Source: Gammaproteobacteria bacterium (lineage in GTDB: Bacteria > Pseudomonadota > Gammaproteobacteria > Steroidobacterales > Steroidobacteraceae). Taken from it: a stretch of 33,927 nucleotides of DNA. The translations under genes and the position numbers were made by a program. Shown piece by piece: positions 16,625 to 25,286 of this stretch. Below the pieces are notes generated by a model. The model was not told the origin of the DNA, searched no databases, and saw nothing but the letters and a program-made list of their open reading frames with translations. Location of the stretch: positions 1-33,927 of the forward strand of contig JAQGOC010000209.1 of assembly GCA_028293805.1 (NCBI GenBank). The letters are read 5' to 3'. Each line of letters begins with the position of its first letter. The stretch's first letter is position 1.

Positions 16625-17937
16625 AGCGAATTTCGCTTATCGACTACCCGCTTCGCCTTTCCGGCAGAGCGTTCGATCGCACCCGGAGCGCTGACGATCA
16701 CGCGGGCGGAGATGCCGATCGTGTCTTTGATGTCGCGTTGGAGCTCGATCGTAAGCCGGTTGCGCAAGGCGCTGTCACCGGCTATCCCCTCAGTGCATTC
16801 GACCTGCACGCTGAGCGCGTCGAGATGCGCGTCCCGGGTGACCTCGAGAAGGTAGTGCGGCGCCAGACCCTGCTGCTTCAACAACAGTTCCTCTATCTGG
16901 CTCGGGAACACGTTGACGCCGCGGATGATCAACATGTCGTCCGAGCGCCCCGTGATCTTGGCCATGCGCCGCATCGAGCGTGCGGTCGGCGGCAGCAGGC
17001 GGGTCAGATCGCGGGTGCGATACCGAATCACTGGCAATGCCTCCTTGGTCAAGGAGGTGAGCACGAGTTCGCCCTGCGAGCCCTGCGGCAGGACCTGCCC
17101 GGTTCTCGGATCCACGATCTCGGGGTAGAAATGATCTTCCCAGATGACGGGGCCATCCTTCGTTTCGACGCACTCGCTCGCGACGCCCGGGCCCATGACT
17201 TCCGACAGACCGTAGATATCGACCGCGTCGATTCCCATACGGGTCTCGATCTGCGTGCGCATGGCTTCCGTCCACGGCTCGGCACCGAAAATCCCGAGGC
17301 GCAGCGAGCATACGGCCGGGTCGAGCCCCTGCCGCTCGAACTCCTCGGCGATGACCAGCATGTACGAGGGCGTAACCATGATGATGTCGGGCTCGAAGTC
17401 ACAGATGAGCTGCACCTGTTTCTGCGTCTGGCCGCCCGACATGGGCACCACCATGCACCCGAGATGCTCCGCTCCGTAGTGCGCGCCCAGGCCGCCCGTG
17501 AACAGACCGTAGCCGTAGGCGATGTGCATGACATCGCCGGGTCGTCCGCCGGCCGCGCGAATGGACCGGGCGACGAGCTGGGCCCAGGTTTGAATATCCT
17601 GCGCGGTGTACCCGACCACAGTCGGCTTCCCGGTCGTGCCGCTCGAGGCGTGAACGCGCACGATCCTGTCTTTCGGCACGGCGAATAGACCGAAGGGATA
17701 GGCCTCGCGCAGATCCGCCTTCGTCGTGAACGGAAAATGCTGCAGATCCGCGAGCGACTTCAGGTCGTCAGGGTGGATTCCCGCCAGCTCGCACTTGCGC
17801 CTGTAGAGCGCTACATTCTTGTAGGTATGAAACAGCGACCACTTGAGCCGCGTGAGCTGCAGGGCCCGCAGCTCATCCTCGCTGGCGCGCTCGATGTCGT
17901 CCAGTTCCGGCAGTCCGGTGCGCTGCTCTTGGGTCAT
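16621..17937 (-). CDS. paaK: Phenylacetate-CoA ligase
   Basis: Activates phenylacetate to phenylacetyl-CoA with ATP and CoA, the entry step of the pathway. The 438-residue adenylate-forming enzyme has the phosphate loop SSGTTGKPT (98-106), the DIYGLSEVMGPGVA block near 240, the YRTRDLT hinge region, and the C-terminal GRSDDMLIIRGVNVFPSQIE block. It is not in the paaA-Z operon. It lies 17 bases after the E2 gene on the same strand and is probably co-transcribed with the dehydrogenase. No strong ribosome binding site is visible before the ATG at 17937, so translation may be coupled to E2. Confidence 0.95.
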   Translation of the reverse strand: MTQEQRTGLPELDDIERASEDELRALQLTRLKWSLFHTYKNVALYRRKCELAGIHPDDLKSLADLQHFPFTTKADLREAYPFGLFAVPKDRIVRVHASSGTTGKPTVVGYTAQDIQTWAQLVARSIRAAGGRPGDVMHIAYGYGLFTGGLGAHYGAEHLGCMVVPMSGGQTQKQVQLICDFEPDIIMVTPSYMLVIAEEFERQGLDPAVCSLRLGIFGAEPWTEAMRTQIETRMGIDAVDIYGLSEVMGPGVASECVETKDGPVIWEDHFYPEIVDPRTGQVLPQGSQGELVLTSLTKEALPVIRYRTRDLTRLLPPTARSMRRMAKITGRSDDMLIIRGVNVFPSQIEELLLKQQGLAPHYLLEVTRDAHLDALSVQVECTEGIAGDSALRNRLTIELQRDIKDTIGISARVIVSAPGAIERSAGKAKRVVDKRNSL

Positions 17938-17954
17938 GGCACCGAATCATGGCA

Positions 17955-19394
17955 CTACAGGGGCCAGTTGGTAAGACGCTCCACGAAAGTCCGCAGGAAA
18001 CGATTGGCCTGGTGGCCATCCATGACCCGGTGGTCGATGGTCAATGTGACATAGCAGCGCGGCCGGATCACGATCCGCTCCTCGCCCCCGTCGGCCACCA
18101 CGACGGGCCGCTTCTCGAGCTTACCGACACCCAGGATGGCCGACTGCGGCTGATTGATGATGATCGGCGTGGCCACGAGACTGCCGCTGACGCCATGATT
18201 CGAGATCGTGAAGGTGCCCCCGCGAACGTCCGCCGGGACAAGGCGGCCCTCCCGCGCACGAGTGACCACGTCATGCAGGCCTTGGGCGGTGGCGAAGAGA
18301 TCCCGCAATTGAACCTCGCGCAACACCGGAACGACGAGCCCCCCCTCCTCCAACGCCGTTGCCACCCCGATGTGCATGGAATCGAAGATCTCCAGCGCCG
18401 AATCGGTCCAACGGCTGTTTGCCTCCGGTACGGCACGCAGAGCGTCAACGGCTGCTTGCAGAAAATACGCCGTGAGCGTGAGTGGAGCGCCCCGACCCTC
18501 GAAGTCTTCGCGGTGTCGCAGGCGATGCGCAAGCACAGCCGTCATATCGGCTTCGAAGACAGTGGTGACATGAGGAGCCGTGTGGAGCAGGCTCTGCACC
18601 ATGTGCTCGGCGACGCGCTTACGTACCGCCGAATGGGGAACGCGACGGCTGTTTCCGACAAGCTCGGAATTTGCCGCGATACGGGAGACTGCGGGGCCCG
18701 GCGCGGGGGCAGGCTGCGCCCCCACATGTGGCGAAGTCTGCGTAGCTGACTTGCTGCCTGACGCCGCGGCAGCCTGGCCGGAGCCTTTGGCGGAGATCGC
18801 CCTCATCACGTCTTCGACGGTGAGCCGCCCGCCCTCACCCGTGCCTCGGACGGCGGACGGCTCGAGGGAATTCTCGGAGAGCAGCCGGCGCACCGCAGGA
18901 CTGAGCCGAGTCGCGATGTTAGAGCTGGCCGGCTGACCTGCGGAATCCTGACTTGGCATGTCGTGGGAGGACGTTCCGGAACGCGTCGAACGGGCGCTTT
19001 TCGTCGCGGAGTCAGTCGAACCGATCATGTTGGACGCAGCGGCTTCGCCGGAAGCTGACGGAGCATGAGCGGCGTCACTAGCGCGCGCGGCATTTCCGTG
19101 CAGGGATTGCGTCTCGAGGTCATCCATCTCAGCGGCGGTCGAGCGGCTCGTCTCAATACGCCCCAGCAGCTCGCCCGGATTGATCTCTTCCTGCTCGCCT
19201 TTCACGATCTCCCGCAGAATTCCCGAACCCGGGGACGCGACTTCAACGGTCACCTTGTCGGTCTCGATCTCGATCAGCGGCTCGTTCTCGGCGACCGTTT
19301 CGCCCACATTCTTGAGCCAGCGCAGAACTTGCGACCGCGTACCCTCCGTCTGCTCGGCGGGGGCCCGGATTTCCATTGCGGTTGTCGTCGTCAT
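17955..19394 (-). CDS. 2-oxoacid dehydrogenase E2 (dihydrolipoyl acyltransferase)
   Basis: Transfers the acyl group from lipoyl to CoA in a 2-oxoacid dehydrogenase complex. The 479-residue protein has one lipoyl domain (about 5-82) with Lys47 in IETDKVTVE, a Ser/Ala/Thr-rich linker, a peripheral subunit-binding domain (about 163-200: SPAVRRLLSENSL and GEGGRLTVEDV), a second Ala/Pro linker, and the catalytic domain (about 245-479) with His455/Asp459 in DHRVMDG. The start ATG follows the E1 TGA directly (TGAATG). The sequence resembles branched-chain or general E2 enzymes, and substrate cannot be assigned by reading. Placement next to paaK suggests an acyl-CoA linked to phenylacetate metabolism. 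No E3 gene is nearby. Confidence 0.9.
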   Translation of the reverse strand: MTTTTAMEIRAPAEQTEGTRSQVLRWLKNVGETVAENEPLIEIETDKVTVEVASPGSGILREIVKGEQEEINPGELLGRIETSRSTAAEMDDLETQSLHGNAARASDAAHAPSASGEAAASNMIGSTDSATKSARSTRSGTSSHDMPSQDSAGQPASSNIATRLSPAVRRLLSENSLEPSAVRGTGEGGRLTVEDVMRAISAKGSGQAAAASGSKSATQTSPHVGAQPAPAPGPAVSRIAANSELVGNSRRVPHSAVRKRVAEHMVQSLLHTAPHVTTVFEADMTAVLAHRLRHREDFEGRGAPLTLTAYFLQAAVDALRAVPEANSRWTDSALEIFDSMHIGVATALEEGGLVVPVLREVQLRDLFATAQGLHDVVTRAREGRLVPADVRGGTFTISNHGVSGSLVATPIIINQPQSAILGVGKLEKRPVVVADGGEERIVIRPRCYVTLTIDHRVMDGHQANRFLRTFVERLTNWPL

Positions 19395-21509
19395 TCAAAC
19401 GCTCGCGATCTGTTGAATAGTGCGCATGATGCGGTCCACGCTCGGCACGGCGGCCTCGAGCAGCACGGGGCTGTGGGGACTGGGGATATCCGGCATGGTA
19501 AGCCGCTCGATCGGGGCATCCAGATTGAAGAAGGACTCCTTCGCAAGCACCGCGGCAATTTCGGCGCCAAACCCCGCCGTGAGATTGTCTTCGTGCACGA
19601 TGAGACAACGGCGGGTCTTTTCCACGGACGCCAGCACCGCCGTTCTATCCCAGGGCGATAAAGTACGCAGATCCAGAATCTCTACCTCGACGCCCGATGA
19701 GGCAGCCGCCTGCTCACAGCGTTCGACCATCGCACCCCACGTAACCACTGTCAGCTCCGTACCCGCCCTGACTTTGCGAGCCTGGCCAAACGGCACAATG
19801 TATTCGTCGCCGGGATAGGGGCGTCGCGCCCATGCACCATCCAACATCGCGCGGTGCTCGAAGAATATGGTCGGGTCATTCCCGCGCAGGGCCGAGCGCA
19901 ACAGTCCGACTGCATCTTCGGCGTTCGAAGGGACGGCGACGTGCCAGCCGATTCCATGAACCCAGGCCACTTCATTCGTCTGGCTGTGCCAGGGATCGCC
20001 GCACTTGAAGAAGCCGCCGGGCATCCGCACCACCATCGGCGCGGCGAAGCGATTGTGGGTGCGCCAGCGCATCGTCCCGCAATCGTTGAGCTGCTCGGCG
20101 GCAGGATCCGCGTATTTGCGAAACTGGATTTCGGCAACGGGCAGCAGCCCCGCGATCGCCATGCCTACCGCGCGCCCGATGATGCCTTCCTCGGAAAGGC
20201 TGGTATCGAACACGCGCTCCGGACCGTATCTCTCCTGCAACCCGAGCGTTGCTCCGTGAACGCCGCCCTTGGGACCCACGTCCTCACCGAACACGACCAT
20301 TCGAGGATTGGAGGCCAGCTCGACATCCAGTGTTCGCCGGATGGCGGTCAGCATGTTGATACGCGCCGCCTCGGGGCGGGGAACCGGAGTGGATGGCGGA
20401 AATACATGGGCATCGGGGGCGAGACCACCCTGCTGTTGCCGCTCGGGCGTCCCATCGACGGCGACTTCGGAGAACACATACCGGCTCACCTGCCGTGCAT
20501 CGGGTTGCGGGCGGGCCAGGGCCCGTTCGATGGCGGCTTCGACATCGCTGCGCGCCTGTTGAGCGAGCCGCATCCATTCGGATTCGGTGAGCACGCCCGG
20601 CACGAGATGGCGATGCAATTTTCCGAGCGGGTCCCGCGCCCGCTCGAGAGCGATGACTTCCGGCGATTTGTAAGCCTGGGTGTCCTGTCCGGAGTGGCCG
20701 CTCAGGCGTGGCACCGTCAACCGCAGCAGCACCGGCTTGCGGCCCTCGCGGACGAGCCCGACCGCTTGCTGCGTAAGGTCGGCGGCCTCGGCCGGATTTG
20801 TCCCATCACCTTCGAGGATCGTGAGACCCGCGAAGGAGCGCAGATTCGCGGCAATGTTGCCGCCGGGCGTCTGGAGTTCGGAGGCTACGGAAATACCGAA
20901 ACCGTTGTCTTCAACATAAAACAACATCGGCAGCTGCAGTGTCGTAGCCACGGTCAGAGCCGACCAGAAGCCGTTGGTAGCTACCGAGGCATCGCCGCCC
21001 AGCACGACTGCGATACTGCGCGCATAGGCCGCCTCGCCCAGCTCTTCGCGGCGGTAGCGGATCGCCTGCGCCCATCCGGCGGCGGGGGTGTATTGCGCCC
21101 CGACGCCGCCGCACGCCGGCAACACTGTGGGGCCGTTACGGCCCGGCATATTGAAGACGACACCGATGTCGCGACCGCCGCTAAAAGAGCCGGCGCGCGC
21201 CAGCGGACCCGCAGCGGCATCTTCGAGATCGACGCCCAGGGCGAGCATGAGTGGGCGGGAGCGGTAGTAGACGGTCACCCCATCGTGAGGGTCCGTCAGA
21301 TGCAGGCCGAGCAGGATCTGCGCAAAGTCGTGTCCGCGGGCGGAGAACTGATACAGCACCTTGCGCTCGGGCAGGAGTTTCGACTCCTCGATGTCATCGA
21401 GTGCCCGGGAGGCGTGCAGAAGGTAGGCCACACGCTTCCAGTCCGGCTGGCGGCCCGAGTGGGGCGCGGGGCTCGAGGGGCGGGAAATCGAGGCAGCGGG
21501 TGCAGCCAT
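19395..21509 (-). CDS. 2-oxoacid dehydrogenase E1, fused alpha and beta subunits
   Basis: Thiamine-diphosphate enzyme that decarboxylates a 2-oxoacid and acylates the E2 lipoyl group. The alpha part (about 20-345) carries the TPP motif from GGDASVATNG (171-180) to YVEDNGFGIS (198-207) and the GHSGQD loop (271-276). The beta part starts near 384 (INMLTAIRRTLD) and has VVFGEDVGPKGGVHG and LIVHEDN. Total is 704 residues with the ATG at 21509, which has GGAG ten bases upstream; an ATG at 21596 adds 29 poorly conserved-looking residues. Fused E1 proteins of about 700 residues are usually annotated as branched-chain or generic 2-oxoacid dehydrogenases. First gene of E1-E2-paaK, divergent from an Lrp-type regulator. 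Confidence 0.9.
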   Translation of the reverse strand: MAAPAASISRPSSPAPHSGRQPDWKRVAYLLHASRALDDIEESKLLPERKVLYQFSARGHDFAQILLGLHLTDPHDGVTVYYRSRPLMLALGVDLEDAAAGPLARAGSFSGGRDIGVVFNMPGRNGPTVLPACGGVGAQYTPAAGWAQAIRYRREELGEAAYARSIAVVLGGDASVATNGFWSALTVATTLQLPMLFYVEDNGFGISVASELQTPGGNIAANLRSFAGLTILEGDGTNPAEAADLTQQAVGLVREGRKPVLLRLTVPRLSGHSGQDTQAYKSPEVIALERARDPLGKLHRHLVPGVLTESEWMRLAQQARSDVEAAIERALARPQPDARQVSRYVFSEVAVDGTPERQQQGGLAPDAHVFPPSTPVPRPEAARINMLTAIRRTLDVELASNPRMVVFGEDVGPKGGVHGATLGLQERYGPERVFDTSLSEEGIIGRAVGMAIAGLLPVAEIQFRKYADPAAEQLNDCGTMRWRTHNRFAAPMVVRMPGGFFKCGDPWHSQTNEVAWVHGIGWHVAVPSNAEDAVGLLRSALRGNDPTIFFEHRAMLDGAWARRPYPGDEYIVPFGQARKVRAGTELTVVTWGAMVERCEQAAASSGVEVEILDLRTLSPWDRTAVLASVEKTRRCLIVHEDNLTAGFGAEIAAVLAKESFFNLDAPIERLTMPDIPSPHSPVLLEAAVPSVDRIMRTIQQIASV

Positions 21510-21600
21510 GACGCACAACTCCAAAGCGGGCTTTGCGCACAGCTTATGCTCAGGCGGTGGCAATGAGCTTGCGTCCGTTGCCTGTTTTGTGGTCATCTGG

Positions 21601-21613
21601 GCAATAGTATTGC
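21601..21613. promoter_or_regulatory. Candidate Lrp-type operator
   Basis: A perfect palindrome, GCAATA-G-TATTGC, lies between the divergent E1 and Lrp/AsnC genes, 18 bases before the regulator ATG. Lrp/AsnC proteins commonly bind such short palindromes in their own divergent promoter regions. The element is seen; the regulator match is inferred. Confidence 0.5.
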
Positions 21614-21631
21614 TCAACTGGAGTGCGATGC

Positions 21632-22099
21632 ATGCCGAAGATGCTGGATCGGGTCGACCGGCGCATTCTGGATGCGCTGCAGGCGGATGCCCGCATCTCG
21701 AATCAGGACCTCGCAAAGCAGGTCGGGCTGTCCCCCGCCCCGTGCTGGCGGCGGTTGCGGCGGCTCGAGGAGGATGGCTTCATCGCCGGCTACGCGACGT
21801 TGCTGCACGGCCCGGCCATCGGCCTGCCGATCTCGGCGTACGCGCTGGTCACGCTGGAGAACCATCACCCGGAAACGGTTCGCCAGTTCGACCAGCTCGT
21901 CAGGGATCGGCCCGAGGTGTTGGAATGTCACTCGATGAGCGGCGCCAACGACTATCTGCTGCGTATCGTCGCCGCCAGCATGGAGGCGTACGAGCATTTC
22001 CTGTCCACACAGGTGTTGCAGCTCGCGGCGGTCCGGTCGGTCAACACCAGCTTCGTCCTGCGCACGAAGAAGTATACGACCCGCCTCCCGGTCGTGTGA
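21632..22099 (+). CDS. Lrp/AsnC family transcriptional regulator
   Basis: A DNA-binding regulator of 155 residues, usually octameric and sensing an amino acid or related ligand. The N-terminal helix-turn-helix spans about 4-60 (LDRVDRRILDALQAD, ISNQDLAKQVGLSPAPCWRR, LEEDGFIAGY). The C-terminal RAM ligand domain spans about 66-145 (FDQLVRDRPEVLECHSMSGANDYLLRIV). I choose ATG 21632 because GGAG ends eight bases upstream; a GTG at 21623 overlaps that site. Divergence from the E1-E2-paaK operon suggests it controls that operon, as BkdR does for branched-chain dehydrogenase genes. The effector might be an aromatic or branched-chain amino acid (inference). Confidence 0.9.
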   Translation: MPKMLDRVDRRILDALQADARISNQDLAKQVGLSPAPCWRRLRRLEEDGFIAGYATLLHGPAIGLPISAYALVTLENHHPETVRQFDQLVRDRPEVLECHSMSGANDYLLRIVAASMEAYEHFLSTQVLQLAAVRSVNTSFVLRTKKYTTRLPVV

Positions 22100-22138
22100 C
22101 CGGTGCCGTGAGGAACTGCGCTGATTCGAGACCAGCCG

Positions 22139-23002
22139 TCAGCCGAGCTCGCGCATATCCTCCGGCGTGAGGCGGATCGACGCCGCCGCGATGTTTTCTT
22201 CGAGGTGTTTGACGGACGCCGTGCCGGGGATCGGCAACATCACCTTGGAGCGGTGCAGAAGCCAGGCGATGGCGGCTTGACCGACGGTCACTTTATGGCG
22301 ATCGGCCACACGCGCCAGGGCGCGCATGGAGCCGGACTGCGTCGCGTGACGGCCGGAGTCGAGCGGCGCCCATGGGATGAAGGCCATGGATTGGCTTTCG
22401 CAATGGGCGATGACCGGATCGGAGCGCCGGTCCTCGAGGTTGTAGCGGTTCTGAACCGACACGAGCGGGGTGACTCGCTCCGCCCGCTCGAGCTCGTCGA
22501 GGCTCACGTTGGAAATGCCGATATAGCGGATCTTGCCTTCGGCGCGTAAGCGGATGAGCTCGCCGAGCGAGTCTTCCAGCGGCACGCGCGGATCGGGCGA
22601 GTGCAGCTGGTAGACATCGATTCGATCGCGCCGCAGGCGGCGCAGGCTGCCTTCACAGGCCTCGCGCAGATGCTGCGGTTGAGCATTGCGATTCCAGATA
22701 TCAGGACCCGGCCGCACCAGACCGCCCTTGGTCGCGATGACGAGCTCGGGCGGATAGGGATATAGCGCCTGTGCGATCAGAGTTTCACTCACCTCGGGGC
22801 CATATGAGTCCGCGGTGTCGATGAAGGTTACGCCCAGCTGCACGGCACGCTGCACCACGCGAATCGCGGTCGGAATATCGGCCGGCTCGCCCCAGATGCC
22901 CCGGCCGGTGATGCGCATCGCACCGTACCCGAGGCGGTTCACCGTGAGATCGGCGCCTATTTTGATCTGGCCGGCAGCGGCAGCATTGGGAGTCGCATTC
23001 AT
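22139..23002 (-). CDS. Aldo/keto reductase
   Basis: An NADPH-dependent oxidoreductase of 287 residues with the full (beta/alpha)8 catalytic tetrad: Asp62 and Tyr67 in FIDTADSYGP, Lys92 in IATKGG and His134 in YQLHSPDP. NADPH-binding text near the C-terminus is LPIPGTASVKHLEENIAA. The ATG at 23002 has AGGA upstream and gives MNATPNAAAAGQIKIG; the longer frame to 23131 looks non-coding. It resembles general AKRs that reduce small aldehydes or ketones; no specific substrate can be assigned. It is 135 bases downstream of the hydratase/dehydrogenase gene on the same strand, with possible but not certain co-transcription. Confidence 0.88.
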   Translation of the reverse strand: MNATPNAAAAGQIKIGADLTVNRLGYGAMRITGRGIWGEPADIPTAIRVVQRAVQLGVTFIDTADSYGPEVSETLIAQALYPYPPELVIATKGGLVRPGPDIWNRNAQPQHLREACEGSLRRLRRDRIDVYQLHSPDPRVPLEDSLGELIRLRAEGKIRYIGISNVSLDELERAERVTPLVSVQNRYNLEDRRSDPVIAHCESQSMAFIPWAPLDSGRHATQSGSMRALARVADRHKVTVGQAAIAWLLHRSKVMLPIPGTASVKHLEENIAAASIRLTPEDMRELG

Positions 23003-23137
23003 GGTGATGACATCCTGATCGGGCGCGTGCTCCCACCACGGGAGCACCGAGTGCGCCGCTGACGTAAACGGCAGACCCGAAGGAGCAGCAAGCCCTATGC
23101 CGACAGCCCCTTCAACACGCCTGCGCCGCATTGGCGA

Positions 23138-25228
23138 TCAGGCGTTCTTGCCCAAGCTATTCCAACCCTCCCCGGACGCCGCCAGCCGCTCGAGCAACGC
23201 CGCCGGACGCCAGCGCGTACCATGACTGGGCGCGAGCCGCCGCATGGTTTCCACGACATTGGCCAAGCCGATTTCTTCGGCCCAGAACATCGGCCCGCCC
23301 CTGAAGGCGGGGAAGCCGTAGCCGTTGACGTAGACAACGTCGATGTCGCCCGCGCGAATCGCTATGCCTTCGTCCACGATCTTGGCTCCTTCGTTCACCA
23401 GTGGATGCAGCAGTCTTTCCAGAATCTCCTGGTCCGCAATCGCGCGCCGCCGTATTCCAAGCTCGCTCGAGACGCGTTCGATCAGCGACAGAACCTCCGG
23501 ATCGGGAATGCGGGTACGCCCCTCATAACGGTAGAAGCCCTTGCCCGTCTTCTGCCCGAGGCGGCCCTGCTCCACCAGGCGCTGCAGGATGGGCGACCAG
23601 CGCTCGTCCGCCGGAATCCGGCGGCTTTTGCGGATCATGAAACCAACATCATTGCCCGCGAGATCGCGCACCGCGAGCGGCCCCATCGCGAAGCCGAAGC
23701 CCTCGATGACGCGGTCGATCTGCTCGGGCGTCGCGCCCTCCTCCAGCAGGAATTCCGCCTCGCCGGAGTAGAACTGCAACATGCGGTTGCCGATGAAGCC
23801 ATCGCAGTTGCCCGCGAGCACGACGACCTTGCTCAATCTCTTTCCCAGGGCCATCACAGTCGCGATCGTCTGCGGCGCGGTGTGCTTGCCGCGCACGTTC
23901 TCCAGCAACTTCATGACGTTCGCCGGACTGAAGAAGTGAGTCCCGACAACCTTTTCCGGTCGCGAGGTGGCTGCGGCGATCGCATCGATATCCAAAGTGG
24001 AGGTATTCGTAGCGAGAATGGCGTGCGGTGCGGCTACGCCGTCGAGCTTTTCGAATACCTCCCGTTTCACCTTCATGTCCTCGAATACGGCTTCGACGAC
24101 GATGTCCGCATCTGCGGCCGCCCCGTAATCGGTAATGCCGTGGATGAGCGACAGAGCCTCGTCGACCCGCGCCTGAGTCAAGCTGCCGCGGGCCACGGAG
24201 GCCGCGTAATTCTTCTGGATCAAGCCCAGGCCGCGGTCGAGCGCCTCGCGCGAGAGCTCCAGCAGGGCCACGGGAATGCCCGCGTTCGCGAAGTTCATCG
24301 CAATCCCGCCGCCCATCGTGCCTGCCCCGATGACCACCGCCTTGCGGATCGGCAGGGGCTTTATGTCAGAGGAGACATCGGGAATTTTGCGCGCCTCGCG
24401 CTCCGCGAAGAAAACATGCACCAGGGCCTTGCGCTGCGGACTGTCGCGGCACTCGAGGAAGCCTTCACGTTCGATGCGGAACGCTGCCTCTTTCGGTTGC
24501 GTGCACGCCGCCTCGATGCTGTCGATGATTCTGAAGGGCGCGAGCTGGCCACGCGCCTTGGCCTGAATCTTCTTGCGAAAGGCCGCAAACAGTTCCGGGC
24601 TCACCCCGGTGATCCGGTCCGCGGCGTCGCTCACGATACGCAGCGGCTTATCCTCCTGCGCGGCGCGCCGCGCAAAAGCAATCGCCTCTACGACGACATC
24701 GTCGGCCAGCGCGTCGACTAGACCGAGCTCGAGCGCGCGTGGCGCGGGAATATGCGTCCCGGAGGTCAGGGCATCGAGCGCCGCCTCCGGACCCGCGAGG
24801 CGCGTGAACCGTTGCGTTCCCCCGGCGCCCGGAATCAAACCGAGCTTTACCTCGGGCAGACCCACTTTTGCGCTGGTTGCAGCGATCCGCCAATGACACG
24901 CCAGCGCGAGCTCGAAGCCACCGCCCAGCGCGGTACCCGCGATCGCCGCGACCACCGGTTTGGGGGTCGCTTCCATCTGCGCCTGTACTTCACGCGTGAT
25001 GGGCGCCTTGAGAACCAGCCCGGAAGCCATCTCGTTGAGGTCTGCGCCGGCCGGGAACGTGCCCTGCGCGCCAGCGATGACAATGGCCTTTACGAGCGGG
25101 TCCGCGCCGGCTTTCCGCAGCCCTTCCAGCAGGCCCTCGCGCACCGGATGGCTCAATGCATTCACCGGCGGATAATCGATTTCGAGAACGACGACGTCCG
25201 CCTCGGAGCGGTAATTCACAACAGTCAC
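23138..25228 (-). CDS. Bifunctional enoyl-CoA hydratase / 3-hydroxyacyl-CoA dehydrogenase
   Basis: Hydrates a trans-2-enoyl-CoA and oxidises the 3-hydroxyacyl-CoA with NAD, as in beta-oxidation. The 696-residue protein has a crotonase domain (about 5-190) with [12 protein letters not shown] and Glu106/Glu126 in GGGFELA and GLPEVKLG. The NAD-binding domain (about 293-475) has [13 protein letters not shown] (298-310) and the catalytic His431 in THFFSPAN, followed by two C-terminal 3HCDH domains. The GTG at 25228 is preceded by GGAGG five bases away and gives the family length; the open frame continues to 25435 but would overlap the divergent gene. Since paaF and paaH are missing from the paa operon, it may also serve that pathway. 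Also plausible: general fatty acid oxidation. Confidence 0.92.
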   Translation of the reverse strand: MTVVNYRSEADVVVLEIDYPPVNALSHPVREGLLEGLRKAGADPLVKAIVIAGAQGTFPAGADLNEMASGLVLKAPITREVQAQMEATPKPVVAAIAGTALGGGFELALACHWRIAATSAKVGLPEVKLGLIPGAGGTQRFTRLAGPEAALDALTSGTHIPAPRALELGLVDALADDVVVEAIAFARRAAQEDKPLRIVSDAADRITGVSPELFAAFRKKIQAKARGQLAPFRIIDSIEAACTQPKEAAFRIEREGFLECRDSPQRKALVHVFFAEREARKIPDVSSDIKPLPIRKAVVIGAGTMGGGIAMNFANAGIPVALLELSREALDRGLGLIQKNYAASVARGSLTQARVDEALSLIHGITDYGAAADADIVVEAVFEDMKVKREVFEKLDGVAAPHAILATNTSTLDIDAIAAATSRPEKVVGTHFFSPANVMKLLENVRGKHTAPQTIATVMALGKRLSKVVVLAGNCDGFIGNRMLQFYSGEAEFLLEEGATPEQIDRVIEGFGFAMGPLAVRDLAGNDVGFMIRKSRRIPADERWSPILQRLVEQGRLGQKTGKGFYRYEGRTRIPDPEVLSLIERVSSELGIRRRAIADQEILERLLHPLVNEGAKIVDEGIAIRAGDIDVVYVNGYGFPAFRGGPMFWAEEIGLANVVETMRRLAPSHGTRWRPAALLERLAASGEGWNSLGKNA

Positions 25229-25250
25229 AGGATCCTCCAGCAGATTCGAT

Positions 25251-25271
25251 TCGGTCCCGCAGTGGGACCGA
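25251..25271. promoter_or_regulatory. Candidate operator in divergent promoter
   Basis: A perfect inverted repeat, TCGGTCCC, five bases, then GGGACCGA, fills much of the 58-base gap between two divergent genes. Symmetric repeats of this size in such a place are usually repressor sites, for example of TetR or GntR type. A weak -10 match TACACT (25273-25278) follows on the plus strand. No regulator gene is adjacent, so the partner is unknown. Confidence 0.5.
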
Positions 25272-25286
25272 CTACACTTTACAGCC

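Noticed and set aside
19854..21566. Long open frame on the plus strand opposite E1
   Set aside because: Antisense to a gene with clear TPP and E1-beta motifs; no family features in its own translation.
21510..21596. 29-residue N-terminal extension of E1 from the ATG at 21596
   Set aside because: The ATG at 21509 has a better ribosome binding site, and the extra residues show no family resemblance.
23222..24721. Long open frame opposite the hydratase/dehydrogenase
   Set aside because: Antisense artefact of high GC third positions.
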